A stretch of DNA of 53,238 nt from contig DGUL01000001.1 of the NCBI GenBank assembly GCA_002394665.1, positions 1 through 53,238 of the forward strand, written 5' to 3'. The translations under genes were made by a program, and so were the position numbers. Positions within the stretch are counted from its first letter, which is position 1. Each line of letters opens with the position of its first letter. The stretch comes from Rickettsiales bacterium UBA4311 (lineage in GTDB: Bacteria; Pseudomonadota; Alphaproteobacteria; Rickettsiales; Deianiraeaceae). Shown in pieces: positions 44,954 through 53,238 of this stretch. The notes beneath the pieces were generated by a model. It was not told where the DNA came from. It saw only the letters and a list, made by a program, of their open reading frames with translations, and made no database searches.

Positions 44954-46321
44954 TTAAAATTTTATAAATTCATCGTGCAAAACCTCAACGGCTCTGCTTG
45001 CGTCCTTTTTTTGACATAAAAATGATATTCTCGTAGCAGAAAAATCATCGTGTATTCCATCAATAATAATGCCATTTTTATAAACTGCATCAAAAAGTCG
45101 TCCAGCTACGCCCAAAATACTTGACAAATCAGGGCCTACAACTGAAATCATTGACATCTCTTCACTTACATCCATTTTTACGTTTGATTTATCAAAAAAT
45201 TCCTTCAAATTTTCATTAAAATCATCTCCTATTTTTTCCAGCCCATCCTTCATTACAACGAGAGAATAAAGCCTTTGTTTTATATTTTGCGAAATGGTGA
45301 TAATTGAATTTTCAAACTTTTTAATAATCTTTTGCATTTTGATTAAAAAAGCTGTCGCATCAGATAGTTCTCCAATTTTAAACCTTAACAAATAAACACC
45401 ATCAAACTTTACAATTCCATTTACAACACAATTTTCCTCCTTCTCGTTGCTGATTTTTGTCCCGAAATTCTCAACATTATAGCAATTTTTCAAAAAAATC
45501 GGTATTTTTTTCCTTACACACGGAAAAATTGCATTCATATGCACAACCTTATTCCCCAATGCAGACAGCTCCATCATTTCTTGATATGTAATATTTTTAA
45601 TTAACATTGGCTCCTTAACAATCTTCGGATCGGCTGTATAAAGTCCGTTTGTATCCTTCCAAATTTCCAAACAATCAGCATTTAAAGCTCCTGCTATTAT
45701 CGCCGCAGAATAATCGCTTCCGTTTCTTCCTAATGTTGTAATTCTCCCATCTGCATCTGAACCAATAAAGCCAGCACAAACGACAATACCTTCCTTGATG
45801 CCCTCAAACTGCCTTTTGATTTGCTCTTCCGTTCTTTCAACGTCAACTTTTGCATATCCAAAAGTACTATCGGTCTTGATGATCTCGCTTGATTTCACAT
45901 AAAAAGCCAAATGCCTCTTTGACAGAAATTTATAGATAGTAAAAGAAGAGAGCCTTTCCCCAAAACTCAAAACAAAATCCAAAGCTTCGCTTCCTGCAAC
46001 GCCTGTATCAGAAATTGTAATCAAAATGTGTTCCAATTTTGTTAAAAACTCCTCAACTTCTTGCTTTTCTTCCGCTATATTTAACTCATCAAGTAAATGT
46101 GTATGCCTACTTTTCAGTTCCTCAAAATCTATGCCATAATCCTCTCCTTTTGATGCCTTTTTTACTAACTCCAATAGTTGATTGGTTATTCCATAAAATG
46201 CAGAAAATACACAAACGACAACTTTATCTTCTCCTTTGCTTCTTGTAATAATTTTCTCAATATTTTCTACATCTTCGCCGTTTTTTAGAACTGAACCGCC
46301 GAATTTTAAGACCTTCACCAA
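44954..46321 (-). CDS. lysC: Aspartate kinase
   Basis: Aspartokinase makes aspartyl-phosphate, the first step to DAP, lysine, threonine and methionine. The 455-residue product has the kinase start VLKFGGSVLKNGED, then SFGERLSS, the GRNGSDYSAAIIAGAL nucleotide/substrate loop and the LYTADPKIV block. Two ACT-type regulatory domains follow (MISVVGPDLSSILGVAGRLFDAV in the second). The start is TTG 46321 or GTG 46318; the latter gives the family-like MKVLKFGGS. The layout resembles the ThrA/LysC-III type without a homoserine dehydrogenase domain. Confidence 0.93.
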   Translation of the reverse strand: MVKVLKFGGSVLKNGEDVENIEKIITRSKGEDKVVVCVFSAFYGITNQLLELVKKASKGEDYGIDFEELKSRHTHLLDELNIAEEKQEVEEFLTKLEHILITISDTGVAGSEALDFVLSFGERLSSFTIYKFLSKRHLAFYVKSSEIIKTDSTFGYAKVDVERTEEQIKRQFEGIKEGIVVCAGFIGSDADGRITTLGRNGSDYSAAIIAGALNADCLEIWKDTNGLYTADPKIVKEPMLIKNITYQEMMELSALGNKVVHMNAIFPCVRKKIPIFLKNCYNVENFGTKISNEKEENCVVNGIVKFDGVYLLRFKIGELSDATAFLIKMQKIIKKFENSIITISQNIKQRLYSLVVMKDGLEKIGDDFNENLKEFFDKSNVKMDVSEEMSMISVVGPDLSSILGVAGRLFDAVYKNGIIIDGIHDDFSATRISFLCQKKDASRAVEVLHDEFIKF

Positions 46322-46417
46322 CTATTGAAAGAATAGAAAACTTAATAAAATAAGTGTCAATTTTGTCGTTCAAACACCCAACTTGATATTTAAATTTATA
46401 AAATCACCCTCGCCCGT

Positions 46418-47878
46418 ATGATTTCATTTTTAGTTAGTTTATTGATTTTATTCATTGGCTACAAAACCTATGGAACATTTTTAGACAGAAAATTCCAACC
46501 AGATGACAGACAAACACCGGCGATTACAAAAAACGATGGAATTGATTACGTGCCAATGAAAACTTGGAGAGTATTTTTAATTCAATTATTAAACATTGCG
46601 GGTCTTGGACCTATCTTTGGAGCAATTACAGGTGCACTCTGGGGACCTGTTGTGTTTTTATGGATAGTTTTTGGCACAATCTTCGCAGGTGCGGTTCACG
46701 ATTATTTGTCTGGGATGTTGAGCGAAAGAAACGGCGGAGTAAGTATTGCAGAAATTGTTGGCAAATATCTTGGCAACGTAGCAAAACAAATAATGCGTGT
46801 GTTTTCAATTATTCTTCTAATGATGGTTGGCGTTGTCTTTATGGTTGGTCCTGCCGAACTTATTGCAATGCTTACACCAAAAACTTTTGACGTGAAATTT
46901 TGGACGATTGTAATACTCTGCTATTATTGCTTATCAAGTTTTTTACCAATAGACAAGCTCGTAAGCAAGATTTACCCAGTTTTCGGCATCTCATTACTAA
47001 TAATGGCATTTTTAATCGGCGGAATGACAATATTTAATGATATAAATGGAACGGCAAAAATGCCTGAATTATGGGATTACTTTGGCAATTTTCACCATAA
47101 TAAAATCCCTATTTTTCCAATGATGTTCGTTTCTGTTGCTTGCGGGGCAATTTCCGGCTTCCACGCGACACAATCACCAATGATGGCTCGTTGTATCAAA
47201 AGTGAAAAAGAAGGCAAAAAAGTCTTCTATGGTGCAATGTGTATGGAAAGTGTTATTGCCTTGATTTGGGCTTGTGCTTCCTCAACTTTCTTTTATGACC
47301 CTCAAACTGGTGGCTGGTTGGCAGAAAAAATTGTTTCCGTCAACGGAAAGGAAGAACTTGTAAAATTTATCGGCAATTCTTCTTGTGTCTACAATATGTC
47401 AATGTCGTCTCTCGGTATTATTGGCGGAATTTTTGCAATCGTAGGCGTTATTGCTTGCCCGGTTACCAGCGGGGATGCGTCATTTCGCTCTGTTCGTTTC
47501 GCCTTGGCAGATTTGTTTAAAATTAACCAAAAAAACATAGCGAAAAGATTGGTTCTGACGTTATGTATATTGGGAACGGGCTATGCAATTTCATTGTTTG
47601 AATATGGAAAAATTTGGAGATATTTCTCTTGGTCAAATCAAACTCTTGCAATGATTGTTTTATGGGCTGGAGCAGTTTATTTATGCAATGAAAAAGGTAA
47701 AAATATCGGCTGGATGGCTTCAATTCCTGCAACTTTTATGTCCGCAGTTTCGATGTCATATCTATTACAAGCGCCAGAATGTTTCGCTATATGTCCCGTG
47801 ATTGCTAATATAGTAGGCATCTTATTTGCACTTTTATTGCTTGGAATGTATTTTTTTAGAATTTATCAAAAAAAATAA
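46418..47878 (+). CDS. cstA: CstA family peptide/pyruvate transporter (short form)
   Basis: CstA proteins are inner-membrane carriers linked to peptide or pyruvate uptake on starvation. The 486-residue product carries the CstA domain: YKTYGTFLDRKFQPDDRQTPA, GPIFGAITGALWGP, HDYLSGMLSERNGG, and FHATQSPMMARC, over about 12-13 helices. It is the short family form; the E. coli protein is about 700 residues. It fits a lifestyle of using host amino acids and peptides, together with sdaA in the window. Confidence 0.9.
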   Translation: MISFLVSLLILFIGYKTYGTFLDRKFQPDDRQTPAITKNDGIDYVPMKTWRVFLIQLLNIAGLGPIFGAITGALWGPVVFLWIVFGTIFAGAVHDYLSGMLSERNGGVSIAEIVGKYLGNVAKQIMRVFSIILLMMVGVVFMVGPAELIAMLTPKTFDVKFWTIVILCYYCLSSFLPIDKLVSKIYPVFGISLLIMAFLIGGMTIFNDINGTAKMPELWDYFGNFHHNKIPIFPMMFVSVACGAISGFHATQSPMMARCIKSEKEGKKVFYGAMCMESVIALIWACASSTFFYDPQTGGWLAEKIVSVNGKEELVKFIGNSSCVYNMSMSSLGIIGGIFAIVGVIACPVTSGDASFRSVRFALADLFKINQKNIAKRLVLTLCILGTGYAISLFEYGKIWRYFSWSNQTLAMIVLWAGAVYLCNEKGKNIGWMASIPATFMSAVSMSYLLQAPECFAICPVIANIVGILFALLLLGMYFFRIYQKK

Positions 47879-47930
47879 TAACACCACTTGCAGTAATATT
47901 TTTTTCTATTAAAATCGTGTCGTAATTCTT

Positions 47931-48425
47931 ATGGAACCATCATCGGCGTTAAAAACTAAAAGAACTTCAAACATAACGAAGGTATCTAAAAACAAAATTG
48001 TTGAACAAGAGGTAGGAAGTGAACCAAGAGCAGAAAGTATCTTCTACCTTGAAAGTATCGTTGCAAGAAAAAACAGAGAAAAAGAAAATTTCAGAAAATC
48101 TGAATTTGAAGCAGTGGAGAAGAATTGCGAAAAAGTCGAGGCCAAAGACAGAAAATATATTGAAGCCTTGAAAGATGAGATGTTAAGAAAATACAAAGCA
48201 GAGCAAGAAAAGAGCCAAAGAAAAATTGAGAATATTAAAAGAAAAGCCCTTCAAAGAATTGAAGATAAAATTAAACAAGAAGAACAAAAAATAGAAAATA
48301 TGTGTAAAACAGAAGTTTGTCAAGCTGTTGATAGAGTAGCAAAAGAAATTGGTTGGTTTCAGACCGCAGTATTGCTCTATAAAGCTTATCCAGATTTTTT
48401 TGATAAAAAAGGCAAAAATCAATAA
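47931..48425 (+). CDS. Hypothetical coiled-coil protein
   Basis: The 164-residue product has no recognised family. The first 35 residues are polar and probably disordered. Residues 40-130 are a long, highly charged Lys/Glu helix with heptad periodicity (AEQEKSQRKIENIKRKA). The end has a short non-coiled segment AKEIGWFQTAVLLYKAYPDFF. No signal peptide is present. It starts 52 bases after cstA on the same strand. Its role is unknown. Confidence 0.55.
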   Translation: MEPSSALKTKRTSNITKVSKNKIVEQEVGSEPRAESIFYLESIVARKNREKENFRKSEFEAVEKNCEKVEAKDRKYIEALKDEMLRKYKAEQEKSQRKIENIKRKALQRIEDKIKQEEQKIENMCKTEVCQAVDRVAKEIGWFQTAVLLYKAYPDFFDKKGKNQ

Positions 48426-48533
48426 ACAATCAAATTAAAGGCAAAAATTTGAAAGCTTTCCAATTAAACATCAGTTTATATCTATGATAATGTTTGAAAA
48501 ATAAAAACTCCATTCCATCAACTTTTGATTGTT

Positions 48534-50837
48534 GTGTCTGGTTCCTTAAATGAAAGCCAATTAAAAGCAGTAAATACATATGATGCTCCATTGTTGATTG
48601 TCGCAGGAGCGGGAACTGGAAAAACGGCAACGATTACAATGAGAATTGCGAATTTAATTCAAAATGCAATCGTGCCACCGAGCAATATTTTAGCGGTTAC
48701 TTTCACAAATAAAGCAGCGAGTGAAATGAAAAGCAGAATTGAAAAACTTGTTGGCGATGCTGTTGGAATGTGGGTTGGAACTTTTCATAGTATTTCAGCA
48801 AGAATTATAAGGATGCATTCAAGAGCATTGGGGCTTGAACCGGATTTTTTAATTTTAGATGAATATGACAGAAAAAAACTTTTGAGTAGGGTTATTAAGG
48901 ATTTAGACATTGACGACAAAAGATTTCCATACAAAGTCTGTTCGTTTATAATTTCACAATTAAAAGAAAAATGTATTTCACCGCAAGACGAGGAAAAAAT
49001 TGGCAATTTCAAATATAAAGATTTGGATATTGCAAGTCTTTATCAAACATATCAATCTCGTTTGCGGGGGATGAATGCTGTTGATTTTGATGATTTAATT
49101 TTTGAGTGCGTCCGCCTTTTCAAAAAAGAACCAAGAATTTTGCAAGATTTACAACAAAGATTTCAATTTATAACAGTTGATGAATACCAAGACACGAATG
49201 AGTTGCAACATTTATGGCTTCAACTGCTTGCTGGTAGTAATAACAATGTCTGTTGTGTTGGAGACGAAGACCAGTCAATATATGGCTGGAGAGGGGCAAA
49301 AGTTGATTATATCTTACATTTTGCCGATGATTTCCCCGGTGCAAAAATTGTTCGTTTGGAGCAAAATTATCGTTCTACTCAACCAATTCTTGAATGTGCG
49401 ATGAATGTAATTTCAAACAATCAGCAGAGATATAATAAAGTTTTGAAATCTGGCATTCATTCAAATGAAAAACCAGAATTAGTTATTGTTGAAGATGACA
49501 GGCAGGAAAACAAAGATATAATAACAAAAATTCAGCAACTAAATCAGCATTTCAATGTAAATTACAAAGATACGGCAATACTTGTTCGTGCTACGCATCA
49601 AATGAGAGGTCTTGAAGATGCTTTTATAAAAAATGGCGTTCCTTATAAAATTATTGGTGGTATAAAATTCTACGAGAGAAAGGAAATCAAAGACATTATT
49701 GCCTACATCAGGTGGTGTTATTCATTAAAAGATACAATTTCACTTGAAAGAATTATAAATGTTCCAAAACGCGGAATTGGCGAAAAAGGTTTTGCAGATA
49801 TTTTAACCTATATCGCACAAAATGGCTGGGAAATATTTGATGGTTTAGAAAAAATATCCGCAAATTTTGGAAATATTATACGCGATAAAATTGCAATAGA
49901 ATTACGAACTTTTGTTGAATTTACAAGAACAATCCATAATTATTTTGTAGAAGGGCAACTTTCTCTTGGAGATATTGCAGAAAAGATTTATTTTAACTCC
50001 GGATATTCTCAAATGTTGCAAGAGGAAATAAAAATAGACAGCGAGACGACGTCAAGAATTGAAAATATTAGGGAACTTATTTCTTCAATGAAGCAATTTG
50101 AAACAATAGATGAATTTTTGGAGCATATTTCTTTGGTTTCTGCAACGGACGATGAAAATACAAGCGATAGTGTAAATATAATGACAATGCATTCGGCAAA
50201 AGGTTTGGAGTTTTTATATGTATTCTTGCCAGCGTGGGAAGAAGGCATGTTTCCAAGCCAAAAGTCATTGGATGAAAATGGCAATGCCGGTGTTGAAGAA
50301 GAAAGACGCCTTGCGTATGTAGCAATGACGAGGGCGAGAAAAAACTTTTTTGTTTATACTGCAAAACAAAGAATGACATTTGGTAGGGTTCAACTTTGCC
50401 AACCATCAAGATTTGTTGAGGAGATGGGTAATAAAGTTGAGATTACAAACCTCGCCAGTCAATCAAGACAAACTGAACAAAGGCAACGAATTCCTTACAA
50501 TTGGCGACAACACATAAATAATTCGCCATATGGAGAAAGAGATGAGAATTTTAACGAAAGTAGGGGATATTATGACGATAATAGTGCGAAAAATGCAAGA
50601 AGTCAGTTAATAGGCGGAGTTAGCCAAAGAAGAAGCGGAGGGTATTCAAATACAGATCAAAAATACAGTTGGAACAACAAAAAAACGCCAACAAAAACAA
50701 ACGAGTTTGAAGTTGGTGATAAAGTTATAAGTGAAAAATTTGGTATTGGAGTTGTGAATAGGATTTATGGCAAATTTTATGAAGTCCAATTTGAGGGAAC
50801 AAAACAGATTACAAAAGATATAAAAAAGGTTAAATAA
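48534..50837 (+). CDS. uvrD: UvrD/PcrA-type superfamily 1 DNA helicase
   Basis: This 3'-5' helicase works in nucleotide excision and mismatch repair and removes RecA or polymerases from DNA. The product shows motif Ia/Walker A AGAGTGKTA, TFTNKAASEMKSRI, Walker B VDEYQDTN, GDEDQSIYGWRGA, FRSTQ-like NYRSTQPIL, TMHSAKGLEF, and VAMTRAR. The last 45 residues (EVGDKVISEKFGIGVV...) are the Tudor-like C-terminal fold of PcrA. I start at GTG 48534; the frame also has a TTG at 48525. Confidence 0.95.
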   Translation: MSGSLNESQLKAVNTYDAPLLIVAGAGTGKTATITMRIANLIQNAIVPPSNILAVTFTNKAASEMKSRIEKLVGDAVGMWVGTFHSISARIIRMHSRALGLEPDFLILDEYDRKKLLSRVIKDLDIDDKRFPYKVCSFIISQLKEKCISPQDEEKIGNFKYKDLDIASLYQTYQSRLRGMNAVDFDDLIFECVRLFKKEPRILQDLQQRFQFITVDEYQDTNELQHLWLQLLAGSNNNVCCVGDEDQSIYGWRGAKVDYILHFADDFPGAKIVRLEQNYRSTQPILECAMNVISNNQQRYNKVLKSGIHSNEKPELVIVEDDRQENKDIITKIQQLNQHFNVNYKDTAILVRATHQMRGLEDAFIKNGVPYKIIGGIKFYERKEIKDIIAYIRWCYSLKDTISLERIINVPKRGIGEKGFADILTYIAQNGWEIFDGLEKISANFGNIIRDKIAIELRTFVEFTRTIHNYFVEGQLSLGDIAEKIYFNSGYSQMLQEEIKIDSETTSRIENIRELISSMKQFETIDEFLEHISLVSATDDENTSDSVNIMTMHSAKGLEFLYVFLPAWEEGMFPSQKSLDENGNAGVEEERRLAYVAMTRARKNFFVYTAKQRMTFGRVQLCQPSRFVEEMGNKVEITNLASQSRQTEQRQRIPYNWRQHINNSPYGERDENFNESRGYYDDNSAKNARSQLIGGVSQRRSGGYSNTDQKYSWNNKKTPTKTNEFEVGDKVISEKFGIGVVNRIYGKFYEVQFEGTKQITKDIKKVK

Positions 50838-50899
50838 AGAGTTTAGCAGTAAAATCTTGATTTATAAATAAAAAAATTAAGTAATTCAAAGAACAACGT

Positions 50900-52297
50900 A
50901 TGTTGTCAGTTTTTGACATCTATAAAGTCGGGCTTGGGCCTTCGAGTTCGCATACTTTTGGGACAATGGTAGCCTCAAATATGTTCGCTGATTACTTAAA
51001 AACAAACAATCTTGCGGAAAAAACTAATGAAATTGATATTCATTTATATGGCTCGCTTGCTCTAACTGGCTACGGACACGGCACTTGCCTTTCAATAGTT
51101 CTTGGTTTAGAAGGATATACACCGGACGGCATTACTCCTGAAAATGTGCAGATTGAAAAAGATAGAATAGATAACGAAAAAACATTGAAAATTCCAACAT
51201 CAAATGGGACAAAAACTATACATTATAATAAAAATACAAATAGGTTTTTTCATTACGATGCTCTTGAATATCACCCAAATGGTCTGCGGTTTATTGCTCG
51301 TGATTTGAAAAACAATGTTTTATACACACAAACATATTTTTCCATTGGTGGAGGCTTTGTTTTAACTCTTGATGAAATTAAAGCAGGCAAAAAAACTGAA
51401 AGCAAGAAAGCAAAATATGAATTTTCAACATTTGCTGAACTTTTGGAGATATGCGAAAAAGAGAACAAAACTCTCTATGAAATTGTATTGGCAAATGAAT
51501 TATGTTGGCGTAGTCAAGAGGAAATAGATAAACAAATACGCGTGATTGTTGACGTGATGAACGATAGCATAAATAATGGGCTTAAACGAACTGGCAAAAT
51601 TCAGGGAACCATTGGTCTTACACGAAGAGCACCGGAATTGATGAAGAAAATACAAGAAAGAGAGCAAAAAGGGCAAACGACAATTTTTGATTGGATGGAC
51701 TATGTTTCCGCTTGGTCTTTTGCGGTATCGGAAGAAAATGCAAGTTTTGGACGTTTAATTACTGCTCCAACAAATGGTGCCTGTGGAGTTATACCGCCTG
51801 TTATAAAGTTTATTGAAAAATTTTTTCCAGAACATTATACTTTTGAAAATGTTAAAAAGTTTATTCTTGTTTCTGGAATTGTTGGTGTGTTATGCAAACA
51901 AAATGCCACGATTTCAGGTGCGGAAGGCGGTTGTCAGGCAGAAATAGGAACGGCTTGCTCTATGGCGAGTGCTGGTTTTGTCGCTTGTCTTGGTGGAGAT
52001 GATAAACAAATAGAAAATGGTGCCGTTATAGGTTTAATTCATAATTATGGTTTAACTTGCGATCCAGTAGGGGGATACGTTCAAGTTCCTTGTATAGAAA
52101 GAAACCCTGTGAATTCTGTTAAGGCAATACACGCGGGGCATTTAGCACTGCAAGAGAAAAATACGCAATTCGTTCATTTGGATGTGGCAATAGAAACAAT
52201 GTATGAAGTTGGTCGTGATATGCCTTGTCAGTATCGTGAAACTTCGCTTGGCGGATTGGCGAAAAATACAAAAGAACACAGCACGTGCAAGTGTTAA
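50900..52297 (+). CDS. sdaA: L-serine dehydratase (single-chain, iron-sulfur type)
   Basis: The enzyme deaminates serine to pyruvate using a [4Fe-4S] cluster. The 465-residue protein begins SVFDIYKVGLGPSSSHT, the signature of the beta domain, and continues with the alpha domain: APTNGACGVIPPV, SGAEGGCQAEIGTACSM, GLTCDPVGGYVQVPCIERN. Cluster cysteines are kept. The fused, single-chain form is normal in Proteobacteria. It feeds host-derived serine into pyruvate. Confidence 0.96.
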   Translation: MLSVFDIYKVGLGPSSSHTFGTMVASNMFADYLKTNNLAEKTNEIDIHLYGSLALTGYGHGTCLSIVLGLEGYTPDGITPENVQIEKDRIDNEKTLKIPTSNGTKTIHYNKNTNRFFHYDALEYHPNGLRFIARDLKNNVLYTQTYFSIGGGFVLTLDEIKAGKKTESKKAKYEFSTFAELLEICEKENKTLYEIVLANELCWRSQEEIDKQIRVIVDVMNDSINNGLKRTGKIQGTIGLTRRAPELMKKIQEREQKGQTTIFDWMDYVSAWSFAVSEENASFGRLITAPTNGACGVIPPVIKFIEKFFPEHYTFENVKKFILVSGIVGVLCKQNATISGAEGGCQAEIGTACSMASAGFVACLGGDDKQIENGAVIGLIHNYGLTCDPVGGYVQVPCIERNPVNSVKAIHAGHLALQEKNTQFVHLDVAIETMYEVGRDMPCQYRETSLGGLAKNTKEHSTCKC

Positions 52298-52299
52298 AT

Positions 52300-52520
52300 A
52301 CCCCTTTTGGCCGTAGATTCTAACTTTATCCGGTCGCATAAATAACTAATACACAATCTAATTAGAGTACGAAAACTCCAAACAGGGATTGCAAAACAAA
52401 CCATAATCGTAGACGCGGAGCAATCATTACAAAATCTTCGCGAACCAAAGAGGCAAGGTGAGAGTGAAAATAAAAATATATTTTGCAAGATATTGTTGCA
52501 TAACACTTTTTTTTTAAAAA
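52300..52520 (+). other. Unassigned GC-richer intergenic element, candidate small RNA or 3' regulatory region
   Basis: The 280 bases between sdaA and the esterase gene are clearly richer in G+C near 52300-52460 than the flanking AT-rich spacers, which in such genomes often marks a structured RNA. GATTGC/GCAATC closes a possible hairpin around a CGTAGACGCGG segment, GAGTacgaaAACTC is another small hairpin, and TTCGCGAA is palindromic. TGCAA/TTGCA (52484-52500) followed by a T-run could end a plus-strand transcript. It could be an RNA gene or the terminator region of sdaA. No tRNA, SRP, 6S or RNase P motif was recognised. A 70-residue minus-strand frame here has no support. Confidence 0.3.
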
Positions 52521-52577
52521 AATATTGTTTTTTTTATTTCCTGCTCTATTTTTTTTTACTCACATTTTAATGTCTGT

Positions 52578-53210
52578 ATGCATACGAAGAAAGAAAAATT
52601 GTTCATATTTCTACACGGGTACAATTCACAAGGAGACGCAATGAAGGTTTTAGATAGCGTGTTTAAAAAAGTCGCACCAGAAGGGTCTGTATTTTTATAC
52701 CCTGATGCTCCATTTAAAGCTCCTGAAGGAGATGGTTTTTGTTGGTTTCCGTTCGTTTTCGGTGATGACCCTATGGATATCAATGAAGAGTTTGTTTATC
52801 AAAGTATGCAACAGGCTATGCCGTATTTGAAAAGCTATATTGAAACAAAATTAAAAGAATTAGAAGACTTTAATTACGAAGATATCGTTTTGATTGGTTT
52901 TTCACAGGGTGCAGCATTAGCATTGCACGCATCGATGAACTTACCAGCATCGATTAGTTGCGTGATTTCATTTTCCGGTGGACTTGCAAATCCAGACAAC
53001 ATCATTGCCAAAAAGGAAATTCACAAGGCTCCTGTGCTTTTAATTCACGGTATGGATGATAAAATTTTACCTTATTTCTTTTCACAACGAGGAGCAAAAA
53101 TGCTAATAAATGCCGGCTTTAATACCGAATTACATTTATTAAAAAACACTGGACACATGATAACGCCAGAAGCAATACAGATAGCTAAAAATTTTTTAGA
53201 AAATCAATAA
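52578..53210 (+). CDS. Phospholipase/carboxylesterase family serine hydrolase
   Basis: The 210-residue alpha/beta hydrolase belongs to the phospholipase/carboxylesterase (acyl-protein-thioesterase-like) family. The oxyanion segment is IFLHGYNSQG, the nucleophile elbow GFSQGAA, the acid comes in HGMDDKILP and the His in KNTGHMI. Length and order are normal. No signal peptide is present, so it is cytosolic unless exported. The substrate is unknown. The window ends shortly after in a run of A. Confidence 0.92.
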   Translation: MHTKKEKLFIFLHGYNSQGDAMKVLDSVFKKVAPEGSVFLYPDAPFKAPEGDGFCWFPFVFGDDPMDINEEFVYQSMQQAMPYLKSYIETKLKELEDFNYEDIVLIGFSQGAALALHASMNLPASISCVISFSGGLANPDNIIAKKEIHKAPVLLIHGMDDKILPYFFSQRGAKMLINAGFNTELHLLKNTGHMITPEAIQIAKNFLENQ

Positions 53211-53238
53211 GATAAAAATTACAAAAAAAAAAAAAAAA

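Noticed and set aside
52294..52506. 70-residue minus-strand frame
   Set aside because: Unusual Cys-rich composition, no ribosome site and no family. The composition fits a structured RNA region better.
53222..53238. Run of 17 A at the window end
   Set aside because: It may be a natural A-tract or a contig-end artefact and carries no interpretable feature.

Overview
The window is AT-rich (roughly 30% G+C by eye), gene-dense chromosome from an alphaproteobacterium that most likely lives inside eukaryotic cells, of the Rickettsiales or Holosporales type. Four things point there. A TrcR (DUF1013) gene is present, a family typical of Alphaproteobacteria. The 23S rRNA gene has no 16S rRNA or tRNA gene upstream of it, as in Rickettsiales. 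A type IV secretion ATPase (VirB4) is present. Several large proteins look made for a eukaryotic host, above all two tandem ubiquitin-specific-protease-like (USP, peptidase family C19) proteins. The exact taxon cannot be fixed from sequence reading alone.

Layout. 1-602: 5' part of 23S rRNA on the minus strand, with a candidate promoter near 823-851. 978-3658: trcR and a divergent ffh, separated by about 740 bases that hold an unassigned, strongly structured minus-strand RNA candidate. 3727-6128: an envelope cluster (putative lipoprotein, secreted intradiol-dioxygenase-like protein, outer-membrane barrel). 6204-8315: a hypothetical gene, then an ATP-synthase-epsilon-like gene, mrpE, mrpF and smpB. 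8351-13682: mltB-like transglycosylase, a glycosyltransferase, then maf, a methyltransferase-like membrane protein, rpsU (with an unusual C-terminal extension) and ruvB. 13764-22177: the effector-like island, with two tandem USP-like proteins, rluD, and a protein with atypical-kinase motifs. 22315-25379: typA, rpsL, rpsG and tatA (fusA and tuf absent from the str position). 25421-28887: manC-like gene and virB4. 28994-30144: a small ORF and a degenerate inositol-monophosphatase-fold protein. 30161-35324: cysS, mtaB, sulP, skp and nth on the minus strand. 35384-37510: another large effector-like orphan with an Arg-rich C-terminus. 37603-40429: lipA and comEC. 40442-43509: dapD, a tandem FKBP-like membrane protein and an LptF/LptG-type permease. 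43568-53210: MFS transporter, a tiny membrane peptide, lysC, cstA, a coiled-coil protein, pcrA/uvrD, sdaA, an unassigned GC-richer intergenic element, and a serine esterase.

How they fit together. The housekeeping genes cover ribosome assembly, DNA repair, lipoate and DAP/peptidoglycan synthesis, LPS export and amino-acid use (CstA, serine dehydratase), consistent with a reduced but still walled bacterium. VirB4 gives a plausible secretion route. The USP pair, the kinase-like protein and the 708-residue orphan are the best candidates for secreted host-acting proteins. The last two share a striking promoter layout: a near-consensus -35/-10 whose -10 ends exactly 15 bases before the start codon, which would give almost leaderless transcripts. 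The tandem deubiquitinase-like genes with C-terminal membrane hairpins are the most interesting system here.
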